From positions 1 to 64,000 of the forward strand of contig JAEUPJ010000088.1 in the NCBI GenBank assembly GCA_016790285.1: a stretch of DNA of 64,000 bases, written 5' to 3'. Made by a program: the position numbers and the translations under genes. Shown piece by piece: positions 37,105 to 45,910 of the stretch. How positions within the stretch are numbered: position 1 is the stretch's first letter; the number at the start of each line of letters is the position of its first letter. The notes below the pieces were generated by a model. That model saw nothing but the letters and a program-made list of their open reading frames with translations. It did not search any database and was not told where the DNA came from. This stretch comes from Roseateles sp. Lineage in GTDB: Bacteria; Pseudomonadota; Gammaproteobacteria; Burkholderiales; Burkholderiaceae_C.

Positions 37105-37118
37105 GCTGCCTACCTTCT

Positions 37119-37949
37119 TTAAAACAGGCTTTCCTTGACGTACACCACGTCACCGTCCTTGAGGCTGTCGTCCATGCCCGGCTGCACGACCTGCACCTTG
37201 CCGTCGGCGGCCTTGCGGTGCACGCGGATGCCGCGCTCGGTGCCGCGCTGGTTCAGGCCACCGCCTGCGGCCAGGGCCTGCATGACGGTCATGCCACGCT
37301 CCAGCCGCATCGGGCCGGGGCGCTGCACTTCGCCGTAGATGTAGACGAGGGGCGCGCGGTCCACCCACAGCACGTCGCCGTTCTGGATGAGCACGTCATT
37401 GGCGCGGCCGGCGTCGGTGTTGGGGCCGAAGACGCTGGGCAGGTCGACTTCCAGGCGGTAGGGCTTGCCGGCACGCGTGCCGCTGAGCACGAGGATGTCG
37501 CCGCCCGTGGTGGCCACGCCGCCGGCGTTGGCCAGCAGGTCGGTCAGCCGCATGTCGGTGGTCTCGATCGGGTAGCGGCCCGGGCGGTTGACCTGGCCGA
37601 GCACGCTGGCCTGGTTGCCCTTGACCTGCAGCAGGATCAGCGTGACCTGGGGCGACTTCACGAAGTTGCCGCTCTTCAGGCCGTCGGCAATGAGCTTCTC
37701 GGCAGCACTCACGCCCAGCCCGCCGATGCGCACGCTGCCCAGCAGCGGGTAGCTGATGACGCCGGTTTCAGAGACGCGCGTCTCCAGCGTCAGGTCGGGG
37801 TTCTGGTAGACGACGACGCGCACGACGTCGCCGGCACCCAGCCGGTATTCGGCGGCCGCGGCCGCGGCGGGTGCCTGGGCCTGCGCCTGGGCGCCGAGCG
37901 AAGCCAGGCCCAGCGTGGCAGCGAGAAGCAGTTCTTGGATACGCATCAT
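37119..37949 (-). CDS. epsE: EpsE polysaccharide export outer-membrane protein (Wza-like)
   Basis: A 276-residue exported protein of the Wza/OPX family. A signal peptide (LLLAATLGLASLGAQAQA) precedes the polysaccharide-export domain (YRLGAGDVVRVVVYQNPDLTLETRVSETGVISYPLLGSV) and two SLBB domains (VLGQVNRPGRYPI and VYIYGEVQRPGPMRL). No lipobox is visible, unlike E. coli Wza. It is expected to form the periplasmic/outer-membrane channel through which the polymer leaves. The first of two adjacent ATG codons (37947-37949) overlaps the epsD stop by four bases. Confidence 0.93.
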   Translation of the reverse strand: MMRIQELLLAATLGLASLGAQAQAQAPAAAAAAEYRLGAGDVVRVVVYQNPDLTLETRVSETGVISYPLLGSVRIGGLGVSAAEKLIADGLKSGNFVKSPQVTLILLQVKGNQASVLGQVNRPGRYPIETTDMRLTDLLANAGGVATTGGDILVLSGTRAGKPYRLEVDLPSVFGPNTDAGRANDVLIQNGDVLWVDRAPLVYIYGEVQRPGPMRLERGMTVMQALAAGGGLNQRGTERGIRVHRKAADGKVQVVQPGMDDSLKDGDVVYVKESLF

Positions 37950-38923
37950 TTCAAGCCCATGCCCTTGGAGATGGAAGCGGCGTCGAGGCCGCTGGCGGCA
38001 GGTGCCGCAGGAGTGGCAGGTGCAGCCGCCTCGGAGGCGGCAGGCAGCGCGGGCGCGGCCGACGCGGCGGCGGGAGCCGGCTGCGCGAACTTGCCGACGT
38101 ATTCGATCTTGGAGCCTTCACGCAGGGCCTTGAGGTCCTTCTGGATGGCTTCGGCCTTGCGCTGGTTGAGCAGGAAGGCTTCGATGGCGGGGCGCGCACG
38201 CGCTTCGTCCACCGGCTGGCTGCGCGAGCCCACGAGGTAGAGCACGGTCAGCCCGGCGGGGTTGGGGCTGATCATGGAGTCGCCGTCCTTCATGCGGGAG
38301 ATGGCGTCCAGGCTGGCCAGGGGCAGCTGCTCGGCGGCGCGCACGGCCTGGTTGCCGGTGAAGCGCAGGTCGGCGGACTTCAGGTACTCGGCGAACTCGT
38401 TGAGGTTCTTGGCGGCCGCGAGCTTGGCGCGGATGGCTTCGTACTGCTCGGGCTTGGCCTCGATCTGGACTTCCTGCAGGCTGTAGATGCGGCGGTCCTT
38501 GAAGAGCGCGGGCTTGTCGTTGTAGTACTTGGCGACGTCCTCGGCGCTGGGCTTGGCCACGCCTTCGCCGACGCGCTCGGCGTAGGCACGGGCGATGATC
38601 TCGCGCTTGGCGGCTTCGATCTGCTGCACCACGCGCGGGTCGCGGTCGACCTTCTGCTCCTGGGCCTTCTGGACGGCGAGTTCCTGGTCGATCAGGCGCT
38701 CCAGCACCTGGCGGCTGGCCTGTTCGGCCTGCTCGGCCTTCAGGCCAGGCTGGCGCTGCAGCACGAAGTTGATCTGATGGACGGTGATCTCTTCCTTGTT
38801 GACCTTGGCGGCCGTCTGGGACGCCTTGTCGCCCTTGTCGCCACCGCAGGCCGTCAGCAGTGCCGCGGCGGCAATGACGGCCAGCAGCAGAGGGGCCCGG
38901 TGGTTGATCAGTCGCGTTGCCAT
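37946..38923 (-). CDS. epsD: EpsD family peptidyl-prolyl cis/trans isomerase lipoprotein
   Basis: A 325-residue lipoprotein of the EpsD family: SurA/PpiD-like peptidyl-prolyl isomerases tied to exosortase EPS operons. The signal peptide ends in the lipobox LTAC (Cys 26). Next come a SurA-like N-domain (VNKEEITVHQINFVLQRQPGL...ASRQVLERLIDQELAVQ), a parvulin-type domain (RRIYSLQEVQIEA...LASLDAISRMKDGD) and a Pro/Ala-rich tail. The ATG at 38921-38923 is chosen because the upstream frame covers the promoter region. It is the first gene of the 17-gene operon and may fold outer-membrane or exported partners. Confidence 0.9.
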   Translation of the reverse strand: MATRLINHRAPLLLAVIAAAALLTACGGDKGDKASQTAAKVNKEEITVHQINFVLQRQPGLKAEQAEQASRQVLERLIDQELAVQKAQEQKVDRDPRVVQQIEAAKREIIARAYAERVGEGVAKPSAEDVAKYYNDKPALFKDRRIYSLQEVQIEAKPEQYEAIRAKLAAAKNLNEFAEYLKSADLRFTGNQAVRAAEQLPLASLDAISRMKDGDSMISPNPAGLTVLYLVGSRSQPVDEARARPAIEAFLLNQRKAEAIQKDLKALREGSKIEYVGKFAQPAPAAASAAPALPAASEAAAPATPAAPAASGLDAASISKGMGLK

Positions 38924-39188
38924 CTTGTGAAGGTCCTGTTTGTAGAGAAGAGGCTCCCCGCCTAGGAAGCGGACGAGTGTAGCGGCGGCATATGTCGGCT
39001 CTAGGGCCACCACGAACCCATTACAGGGGTCGCGTGGCGGCCTGGAGCCGTCCGCGGTTAGAGCAAATTCAAGCGGAAAGTTCCGCCCATCCCACGTTCG
39101 TGGGGGGTGGGCCGTGCCAGTGAGGATAGCGCCGGGGTGACTGCGCCTGAACCCCCGGGCGGGGGCCGACAAACCCTAACGTCTCAGC
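38924..39188 (-). promoter_or_regulatory. Upstream control region of the eps minus-strand operon
   Basis: About 265 non-coding bases before epsD. Two perfect 6-2-6 palindromes stand out, four bases apart: GCGGAA-AG-TTCCGC (39073-39086) and CCCACG-TT-CGTGGG (39091-39104), centres 18 bases apart. Two-base centres cannot make stable RNA hairpins, so they read as DNA operator half-sites. A CCCCC-GGGC-GGGGG repeat (39152-39165) lies farther up. A -10-like TATCCT on the minus strand (about 39124-39129) has only a poor -35. Operator role is inferred. Confidence 0.5.
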
Positions 39189-39213
39189 GGGCCGCCCCGA
39201 ACGGGTGCGGCCC
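39189..39213 (-). terminator. Hairpin after ubiE, likely terminator
   Basis: GGGCCGC (39189-39195) and GCGGCCC (39207-39213) pair, with inner CCC/GGG extending the stem around a GAAC loop and one bulged T. It begins nine bases beyond the ubiE stop. The U-tract is lacking on the minus strand, so termination efficiency is uncertain. Confidence 0.5.
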
Positions 39214-39221
39214 CTGCCGGC

Positions 39222-39953
39222 TCAGCACTTGATGCCGGCGTGCAGCGCGACGATGCCGGCGCTGAGGTTGTGCACGTCCACGTGGCCGAAGCCGGCCGTC
39301 TTCATCATGGCCTTGAGGGTGGCCTGGTCGGGGTGCATGCGGATGGATTCCGCCAGGTAGCGGTAGCTGTCGGCATCACCCGCGAAGAGCGAGCCGAGCT
39401 TGGGCAGGATGTTGAACGAGTACCAGTCGTAGGGCTTGCGCAGGGGCTCGGCGATGCGCGAGAACTCCAGCACCAGCAGCCGCCCGCCCGGCTTGAGCAC
39501 GCGGCACATTTCGGCCAGGGCCAGGTCCTTGTGGGTCATGTTGCGCAGCCCGAAGGCGACGCTGACGAGGTCGAAGCTGGCGTCCTTGAACGGCAGTTTC
39601 TCGGCGTCGGCCAGGCTGGTGGGCAGGATCAGGCCCTCGTCCAGCAGCCGGTCGCGGCCCTGGCGCAGCATGGCTTCGTTGATGTCGGTGTGCACGACCA
39701 TGCCGGTGTCGCCCACCTTGCGGGCGAAGGCGCGGGACAGGTCCCCGGTGCCGCCAGCGATGTCCAGCGCCCGCTCGCCGGGCTTGAGGTTGGCCACCTG
39801 CACGGTGTAGGCCTTCCAGGCGCGGTGCAGGCCGGCCGACATGACGTCGTTCATCAGGTCGTACTTGGAGGCGACCGAGTCGAACACGCCGCGGACCTTG
39901 GTGGCCTTCTCGGCCTCGTCGACCTGCTGGAAACCGAAATGGGTTTGAGTCAT
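39222..39953 (-). CDS. ubiE: Ubiquinone/menaquinone biosynthesis C-methyltransferase
   Basis: A 243-residue SAM-dependent C-methyltransferase of the UbiE family, methylating the benzoquinol ring in ubiquinone (and menaquinone) synthesis. It begins [47 protein letters not shown], the UbiE N-terminus. The SAM motif [12 protein letters not shown] is at 62-73, with [34 protein letters not shown] later. The ATG at 39951-39953 is the family start. Eleven bases separate it from the upstream DUF971 gene. In E. coli ubiJ and ubiB follow directly; here the EPS island intervenes. Confidence 0.97.
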   Translation of the reverse strand: MTQTHFGFQQVDEAEKATKVRGVFDSVASKYDLMNDVMSAGLHRAWKAYTVQVANLKPGERALDIAGGTGDLSRAFARKVGDTGMVVHTDINEAMLRQGRDRLLDEGLILPTSLADAEKLPFKDASFDLVSVAFGLRNMTHKDLALAEMCRVLKPGGRLLVLEFSRIAEPLRKPYDWYSFNILPKLGSLFAGDADSYRYLAESIRMHPDQATLKAMMKTAGFGHVDVHNLSAGIVALHAGIKC

Positions 39954-39964
39954 AGGTGCTGGAT

Positions 39965-40357
39965 TCAGTGCGAGTGGCAGCTGCCGCCGGACTTCACGGG
40001 CATGGGGTCGTCGCGCCCCTTGCCGGCGGCGGCCAGGCGCGCCTCGTAGTCGCGCCACAGGGCGTCCTGCTGGCTGCCGAGCTTGTAGAGGTAGTCCCAG
40101 GAGAACAGGCCGCTGGCGTGCCCGTCGGAGAACTCCGGGCGCACGGCGTAGTGGCCCACGGCCTCGATGTTGGTGATGCCCACCTCGCGCTTGCCCGTTT
40201 GCAGCACTTCCTGGCCCGGGCCGTGGCCCATGACCTCGGCCGAGGGGCTGTACACGCGCATCAGCTCGAACGGGATGCGAAACCGGGCACCGTCGTCGAA
40301 GGCGATCTCGAGCACGCGGGACTGCTGGTGGACGGTGAGTTCGGTGGGCGCTGGCAT
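39965..40357 (-). CDS. DUF971 (GBBH-like) domain protein
   Basis: A 130-residue protein with the DUF971 / gamma-butyrobetaine-hydroxylase-like N-terminal domain. Visible are [72 protein letters not shown], matching family features (a short beta domain with possible metal ligands His, Cys). The C-terminus SGGSCHSH is Cys/His-rich. Function is unknown; it commonly neighbours ubiE in betaproteobacteria. The ATG at 40355-40357 gives the family N-terminus. Confidence 0.87.
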   Translation of the reverse strand: MPAPTELTVHQQSRVLEIAFDDGARFRIPFELMRVYSPSAEVMGHGPGQEVLQTGKREVGITNIEAVGHYAVRPEFSDGHASGLFSWDYLYKLGSQQDALWRDYEARLAAAGKGRDDPMPVKSGGSCHSH

Positions 40358-40371
40358 GTCGGCAGTGTCCC

Positions 40372-41439
40372 TCAGAACGACTGGTAGGCCGGCAGCGCCC
40401 CGTCGCGCGGGCGCACCTGGGTGAAGCGTGCGGCCAGGCGGGACTGCACGCTGACCGGCAGCGGCGCAAAGCCCGTGCCGCGCGTGAGGTCGTCGCCGTG
40501 CATGAAGCACCAGTACAGGAACCTCATCGCCCCCTGCACCTGAGCGGCGCTGGCGGGCTCGGCGTCCACGAGCACGAAGCTCGTCAGGGTGATGGGCCAG
40601 GCGTCGCTGCCGGGGCGGTCCAGCAGCGTGGCGAGGTCGTCGCCGGCGCGGTACATGTCGCTTTCCAGCACGGCGGCAGCGAAACCGCGCTCGGACGGCG
40701 CGACGAAGCGGCCCGCCGCATTGCGCAGCCTCACGGCGGCCAGCCGGTCGCGCAGCACGCGGTCGTAGGACACATAGGCGATGGCGCCGGGCGTTGCACG
40801 CAGGGTCTGCACCATGCCGTCGTTGCCCTCGGCCTTCAGCGGCTCGCCCGGCCAGGCCGGCGCCTGGCCCGCCCCCACCTCGGCCTTGAAGGCGGCCGAC
40901 GCGCCGGCGAGGTAGCGGCTGAAGCCGTCGCTCGTGCCCGACTTCTCCGCCCGCACCACGCGCTTGATCGGCAGGGCCGGCAGCGCCAGGTTCGGGTTGA
41001 GCGCGGCGATGCGGCCGTCGTTCCAGGCCTTGATGCGGCCCATGAAGATGTCGGCCAGCACGGCGCCGTCCAGCTGCACGGGCGCCCCCAGCGCGGGGAG
41101 GTTGACGACCGGCACGACGCCGCCGACCAGCATGGGGATCTGCACCAGGCGCTGCTTGGCCAGCTCGGCCGGCGCCAGCGGGGCGTCGGTGCCGCCGAAA
41201 TCGACCTTGCGGGCGGTGATCTGCTTGATGCCGTCGCCGGAGCCCGTGCCCTTGTAGATCACGTTGGCGCCACCCGCCTTGGCAAAGGCGCGGGCCCAGG
41301 CCTCGTAGACCTTGGACGGGAAGGTGGCGCCCTGCCCCTGCACCGACTGGGCCGAAGCCCCGTGCGGCAGGGCCAGCGGCAAGGTGAGGACGAGCGCGAG
41401 GCGCAGGAGGTACAGGGCGTTCAGGGAGCGGAAGGACAT
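40372..41439 (-). CDS. pstS: PstS-like phosphate-binding periplasmic protein (orphan)
   Basis: A 355-residue periplasmic solute-binding protein of the PstS family. After a signal peptide (about 1-30, ASAQS cleavage) come [44 protein letters not shown] with the phosphate-binding Thr/Ser/Asp residues, [13 protein letters not shown]-like [17 protein letters not shown], and [13 protein letters not shown]. No pstC, pstA or pstB is adjacent, so it is an orphan: it may serve a distant Pst transporter, act as a sensor, or bind another oxyanion. It is divergent from the M13 peptidase gene across 114 bases. Confidence 0.87.
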   Translation of the reverse strand: MSFRSLNALYLLRLALVLTLPLALPHGASAQSVQGQGATFPSKVYEAWARAFAKAGGANVIYKGTGSGDGIKQITARKVDFGGTDAPLAPAELAKQRLVQIPMLVGGVVPVVNLPALGAPVQLDGAVLADIFMGRIKAWNDGRIAALNPNLALPALPIKRVVRAEKSGTSDGFSRYLAGASAAFKAEVGAGQAPAWPGEPLKAEGNDGMVQTLRATPGAIAYVSYDRVLRDRLAAVRLRNAAGRFVAPSERGFAAAVLESDMYRAGDDLATLLDRPGSDAWPITLTSFVLVDAEPASAAQVQGAMRFLYWCFMHGDDLTRGTGFAPLPVSVQSRLAARFTQVRPRDGALPAYQSF

Positions 41440-41553
41440 GGGCCGGAACAGCGGGCTCGGTGAAAACCCGTAATCATGCCCTGTGTCTTCCAGCCTCGCC
41501 GTCGAGGGGCCGGTCTAATCGGGTGCTCTGTCTGCCATCCGATTGTCATCACC

Positions 41554-43584
41554 ATGACCCGATTCGCACGCCACCGCCTCGCCGCCGCAGCGACCCTGCT
41601 CGGCCTGGCCGCCACCGCCCAGGCCCTCGACCTGAAGGGCCTGTCCAAGGACGTCCAGCCCTGCGACGACTTCTACGCCTTCGTCAACGGCAACTGGGAG
41701 GCCGCCACCGAACTCCCGGCGAGCCGCGCGCGCATCGGCAGCTTCGAGCAGCTGCGCCAGGCCAACGACGAACTCCTCAACCGCGCGCTCAAGGAGCTGG
41801 CCGACCAGCCCACCCTGCAGACCACGCCGGGCCTGAAGCTGATCGCCGCCTACTACGCCTCGGGCATGGACGAGGCCGCCATCGAGGCGCGCGGGCTCAC
41901 CTCCATCACCCCGCTGCTCAACCGCATCGACGGCCTGCAGCGCCGCGAGGACCTGCCCGCCCTGCTCGCCCTGCTGGCCCGCAGCGGCGTCGCCGCACCG
42001 CTCGGCTACGGCGTGCAGCCCGACCGCAAGGACACGCGCCGCAACCTGCTGGCGCTGGGCCAGTCGGGGCTGGGCCTGCCGGACCGGGACGACTATTTCC
42101 GCACCGACGAGCGCACCCGCACCCTGGCCACCGCCTACCGCCAGTTCGCCAAGACCGTGCTGGGCGCCGCCAACCGCCCGGCGGCGGACGCCGACATCGA
42201 TGCGCTGCTGGCCTTCGAAACCCAGCTGGCCGAAGCCTCGCGCGAGCGCACCAAGCTGCGCGACCCCAACGCCAGCTACAACCCGATGAGCCCGGCCGAC
42301 CTGACCACGGCCGCCCCGGGGCTGGACTGGACGGCCTACCTCGCCGTGCTGACGGCCGGCGCCAAGCTGCCGCAGCGCTTGCTTGTGTCGCAGCCCGAGT
42401 TCGCCACGCGGGTGGCCAAGCTCGCGGCGGACACGCCGCTGGAGGTCTGGCGCAGCTACCTGACCGTGCGCGTGCTGGACGCCACCGCACCGCGCCTGCC
42501 CAAGGCCTTCGCCAACGCCGCCTTCGAGTACCGCGGCAAGGCGATCACGGGCCTGCAGGCGCCACCGCCGCGCAACGAGGAGGTCATCGTGCAGATCGGC
42601 GGCCGCTATGGCACCGAGCCGGTGGCGCTGGCGCTGGGCGAGCTCTTCGTGGCCCGCGCGTTCTCGCCGGAGGCCCAGAAGCGCTCGCTGCAACTCGTGG
42701 ACGACGTGCGTGCCGCGATGAAGGCCCGCATCGAGAAGCTCGACTGGATGACCGCGCCCACCAAGGCGCGCGCGCTGGAGAAGCTCGCGCAGATGCAGCC
42801 CATGATCGGCGCGCCCGAGAAGTGGCCGCAGTACGAGGGGCTGCAGCTCAGCAGCAACGACTACGCGGGCAACTGGCTGAAGGTGTCGCTGTGGCACAGC
42901 GAGCGCCAGATGAAGGACCTGGACGCCCCGGTGGAGCGCGGCCGCTGGCGCACCAGCCCGCACATCGTCAACGCCTTCGCGGGCGGCCTGAACCAGATCA
43001 CCTTCCCCGCCGGCATCCTGCAACCGCCCTTCTTCGACGCGAAGGCCGACGACGCGAGCAACTACGGCGGCATCGGCATGGTCATCGGCCACGAGATCAC
43101 GCACCACTTCGACGACAGCGGCCGCAACTTCGACGCCAGCGGCTCGCTGACCGACTGGTGGACCCCCGCCGACGCCGAGGGCTACAAGGCCCGCGCCGAC
43201 AAGGTGGCCGAACGCTACGGCGCCATCTCGCCGCTGCCGGGCTACAACATCAACGGCCGCCTCACGCTCGGCGAGAACATCTCCGACATGTCGGGCCTGC
43301 CCATCGCCTACGAGGGCCTGCAGCGCGCGCTCAAGCGCACGGGAGGCGCAGACAAGAAGGTGGACGGCTACACGCCGGCGCAGCGCTTCTTCATCAGCAA
43401 CGCGCTGGTGTGGCGCGCGAAGGTGCGCACGGAGTTCCTGATCAACCAGATCCGCACCGACTCGCATTCACCGGCGAAGTACCGGGTGCTGACGCCGATG
43501 AGCAACTCGCCCTACTTTGCGCAGGCGTTCTCGTGCAAGGCGGGGAGTGCGATGGTGGCGGTGGATCCGATCACGGTGTGGTGA
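41554..43584 (+). CDS. M13 family zinc metallopeptidase (neprilysin/PepO-like)
   Basis: A 676-residue exported zinc endopeptidase. The signal peptide is MTRFARHRLAAAATLLGLAATAQA. The N-terminal M13 domain starts CDDFYAFVNGNW. The catalytic domain has VNAFAGGLNQITFPAGILQPPFF, zinc-binding HExxH at 513-517 (GHEITHHFDDSG), and the third-ligand motif ENISDMSGL (normally ENIAD). It ends with KAGSAM followed by DPITVW in the family style (C...W). It probably cuts peptides in the periplasm. The ATG at 41554 is preferred over an upstream in-frame ATG because it starts directly with the signal peptide. Confidence 0.95.
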   Translation: MTRFARHRLAAAATLLGLAATAQALDLKGLSKDVQPCDDFYAFVNGNWEAATELPASRARIGSFEQLRQANDELLNRALKELADQPTLQTTPGLKLIAAYYASGMDEAAIEARGLTSITPLLNRIDGLQRREDLPALLALLARSGVAAPLGYGVQPDRKDTRRNLLALGQSGLGLPDRDDYFRTDERTRTLATAYRQFAKTVLGAANRPAADADIDALLAFETQLAEASRERTKLRDPNASYNPMSPADLTTAAPGLDWTAYLAVLTAGAKLPQRLLVSQPEFATRVAKLAADTPLEVWRSYLTVRVLDATAPRLPKAFANAAFEYRGKAITGLQAPPPRNEEVIVQIGGRYGTEPVALALGELFVARAFSPEAQKRSLQLVDDVRAAMKARIEKLDWMTAPTKARALEKLAQMQPMIGAPEKWPQYEGLQLSSNDYAGNWLKVSLWHSERQMKDLDAPVERGRWRTSPHIVNAFAGGLNQITFPAGILQPPFFDAKADDASNYGGIGMVIGHEITHHFDDSGRNFDASGSLTDWWTPADAEGYKARADKVAERYGAISPLPGYNINGRLTLGENISDMSGLPIAYEGLQRALKRTGGADKKVDGYTPAQRFFISNALVWRAKVRTEFLINQIRTDSHSPAKYRVLTPMSNSPYFAQAFSCKAGSAMVAVDPITVW

Positions 43585-43608
43585 TGGGAGCCGGGTTGTG
43601 AGTTGTGG

Positions 43609-43628
43609 AACGGGGCCGAAGCCCCGTT
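43609..43628. terminator. Shared bidirectional hairpin terminator
   Basis: AACGGGGC (43609-43616) and GCCCCGTT (43621-43628) form a perfect 8-bp stem with a CGAA tetraloop, between the convergent M13 and S8 peptidase genes. Flanking TTT on the plus strand and a short A-run on the other arm suit termination in both directions. Confidence 0.65.
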
Positions 43629-43652
43629 TCAAAGGTCAGCTCAACCGATCCA

Positions 43653-45473
43653 TCACCACTGCAGCTTCAGCGTGTACGCGCCCGTCCCGCTGTACCGCAG
43701 CACCTGCACGTACAACGTGACCGCCGACGAGCCCCCGTTGACGTAGGAGATGGTGTCCGCCGACCCCGCCGACTTCTCGCTGCTTGCCAGCGTCGTGCCT
43801 GCGCTGTTCTTCACATACAGGTCGAAGTCGTTGCTGCTGCTGGCCGCCGTCAAGGTGGCTGCCAGCGTCTTGCCGGCGGGCAGCGTCACCTTGAAGTAGT
43901 CGGTGTCGCTGGTCGAGCCGATGGTGCCCGAGACATTGGCGGGTGCCGAGACCGTGTTGGCGGTGGCGATGCTGCCGTTGGACTCCGTCTCGCTGACCGT
44001 CGGCAGGCCGCTCGTGCCGGTGATGGCCGCCACGGCAGCCGCCGCATCCAGGATGCCCGAGCCGCACTGCGAGCAGGTGCCGGGGAAGGCGCGCGCGCTG
44101 CTCTGCAGCGCAGCCTTGATCTGGTCAGGCGTGGCCGAGGGCTTGGCGCTCAGCATCAGGGCCACCACGCCCGCCACGTGCGGCGTGGCCATGGACGTGC
44201 CCTGGTAGTAGGCGTAGCTGTCCGCGCCTGGCGCCTTGGTGCCCGCATTGAGCGTGCTCAGGATGCCGTTGCTGCTGCTGGAGCGCACGTCGCCACCGGG
44301 AGCGGCCAGCGTCACGATCGAACCGTAGTTCGAGTAGTAGGCGCGAGCGCCGTTGCGGTCGGTCGCGGCGACGGTGATGACGCCCGAGCAGTTGGCCGGG
44401 TTGGAGTTGCTGGCGTTCTGGTTCTCATTGCCGGCGGCCACGACGACGACAGTGCCGCGTGAGCGCGCGCTGTTGATGGCGTTCTGCGACGTCGTGTCGC
44501 AGGCGCCGCCACCGCCCAGCGACATGTTGATCACCTTGGACGGCGTGGCGTTGACCGGCAGGCCCGAGACGGTGCCACCGGAGGCCCAGATCATGCCGTC
44601 GGCGATGTCCGAGGTGTAGCCGCCGCACTTGCCCAGCACGCGCACCGGCTGGATCTTGGCGTTGAAGGCGATGCCCGCCACACCCGTCGAGTTGTTCGTC
44701 TTGGCAGCGATCGTGCCGGCCACGTGCGTGCCGTGCCAGCTGGAGTTGCTGGCGGGCTCGCCCGTGCCGCACTCGCCCGCGGCCACCCAGTCGCCCGGGT
44801 CGCTCGGGTCGCTGTCGCGCGTGCCGCCGTCGTTGGCGACGGTGGCGTCGTTGATCATGTCGTAACCTGCCACGGTCTGGCCCGAGAGGTCGGCATGCGG
44901 GCGGATGCCCGTGTCGATGACGGCCACCACCACGCCGGAGCCCGTGGACCGGTCCCATGCCGCCGGGGCGCGGATGCCGCCGGTCGTCTCGAACAGGTCC
45001 CACTGCGAGCTGTAGCTCGCGTCGTTGGGCGTCATCAGCGGGTACATCTTGCGGTCGGGTTCGACGTAGGCGATGTTGGCGTCGCTGGCCTTGAGTTCGC
45101 TGGCCAGGCGCTGGAGCTCGCCCGTCGAGAGCGCCTTGTCGAGCTTGAACACGTGGGCGCCGGTGCCCATCTGGCGCAGCACGCGCGCCTTGGCGCCGCG
45201 GGTGGCGAGCAGGCTGTTCACGACGGACAGGCGCGCGTCCATGGACGAGGCCGTCACGGCGACGGCGCGCAGCACGCCGGCGTCGCGGCTGTCGGCTTGC
45301 GAGGCGTCGCGGTAGCCGACGATGAGGCGGTCCGTGCTGGTGGCACGGGGGGCGACGCTGACCAGGCCGTTGTCGACCAGCGCGTTGGAGACGCCCGCGT
45401 GGCTCGCGCCGGCGGTCAGCAGGCCGCAGGCCAGTGCGAGCAGGGTCCGCTTGTTGGCAGAAGAAAAACTCAT
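43653..45473 (-). CDS. Subtilisin-like S8 serine protease with PPC domain
   Basis: A 606-residue secreted protease. Signal peptide residues 1-26 are followed by an inhibitor I9-like propeptide (about 47-145). The catalytic domain has Asp 187 (AVIDTGIRPHADL), His 247 (NSSWHGTHVAGT), oxyanion Asn 349 (AAGNENQ) and Ser 427 (YQGTSMATPHVAG). Residues about 500-606 form a bacterial pre-peptidase C-terminal (PPC) domain with TDYFKVTLPAGKTL and DFDLYVKNSAG, usually removed on maturation. Several Cys residues suggest disulfides. It has a 437-base upstream gap and faces the M13 gene convergently. Likely an extracellular nutritional protease. Confidence 0.95.
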   Translation of the reverse strand: MSFSSANKRTLLALACGLLTAGASHAGVSNALVDNGLVSVAPRATSTDRLIVGYRDASQADSRDAGVLRAVAVTASSMDARLSVVNSLLATRGAKARVLRQMGTGAHVFKLDKALSTGELQRLASELKASDANIAYVEPDRKMYPLMTPNDASYSSQWDLFETTGGIRAPAAWDRSTGSGVVVAVIDTGIRPHADLSGQTVAGYDMINDATVANDGGTRDSDPSDPGDWVAAGECGTGEPASNSSWHGTHVAGTIAAKTNNSTGVAGIAFNAKIQPVRVLGKCGGYTSDIADGMIWASGGTVSGLPVNATPSKVINMSLGGGGACDTTSQNAINSARSRGTVVVVAAGNENQNASNSNPANCSGVITVAATDRNGARAYYSNYGSIVTLAAPGGDVRSSSSNGILSTLNAGTKAPGADSYAYYQGTSMATPHVAGVVALMLSAKPSATPDQIKAALQSSARAFPGTCSQCGSGILDAAAAVAAITGTSGLPTVSETESNGSIATANTVSAPANVSGTIGSTSDTDYFKVTLPAGKTLAATLTAASSSNDFDLYVKNSAGTTLASSEKSAGSADTISYVNGGSSAVTLYVQVLRYSGTGAYTLKLQW

Positions 45474-45910
45474 CTTGGTGGTTCCGAATGATCACCGTGG
45501 CGGACGGCGTGCCGGCTCGGCCCATGGGATCTCCACGCGAAGCACCGCCGTGTCTACAGCTGGCCGGCTGAAGGCTGCGTCCCAACGACGTCTTTGCCCG
45601 CGCCGGCCTGGCGCCATCCGAAGCGGCGCGCAGTTTGTGCGCGGCGCCCTTGGGCCCTTGTCGCCCGCCGCAGTGACGGATGGCACCCTGACCGGGGAAT
45701 CACCGATGGCATTCAGGCATGACGAGTGGCATCCGCCCACCCGGAAACCATGTCGAAACCAGAACGCAGTTCAGACGCGGTTTTCTGCGGGTCGTCGCAC
45801 GCCAGCGGCAACTCATCGCTTGCGGCTTGGGACCGTTCAGTCGGGCGCCTAGCCTGACGACAGGTCGACGCACTCAGCGCCGGCTGCAGCAACCCACTCA
45901 GGAGCTCGTC
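45474..45910. other. 437-base intergenic region, no gene seen
   Basis: Lies between the divergent S8 protease and the small secreted protein at 45911. The frame of the latter stays open upstream, but the extension is Arg-rich and non-conserved in appearance, so it is not called. No tRNA, strong palindrome or clear sigma-70 promoter was recognised; it must hold promoters for both flanking genes. AGGAG at 45899-45903 is the ribosome-binding site of the gene at 45911. Confidence 0.5.

Noticed and set aside
37946-39172. Longer epsD start that would cover the upstream region
   Set aside because: The family-type lipoprotein signal peptide starts at 38923, and the extension would place operator-like palindromes in coding sequence.
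41515-43467. Minus-strand 650-codon frame opposite the M13 peptidase
   Set aside because: Antisense shadow; the M13 protein has its complete HExxH and ENxxD motifs on the other strand.
45719-45910. N-terminal extension of the small exported protein
   Set aside because: A proper signal peptide and AGGAG-supported ATG at 45911 make the extension unnecessary; the added residues are Arg-rich and featureless.
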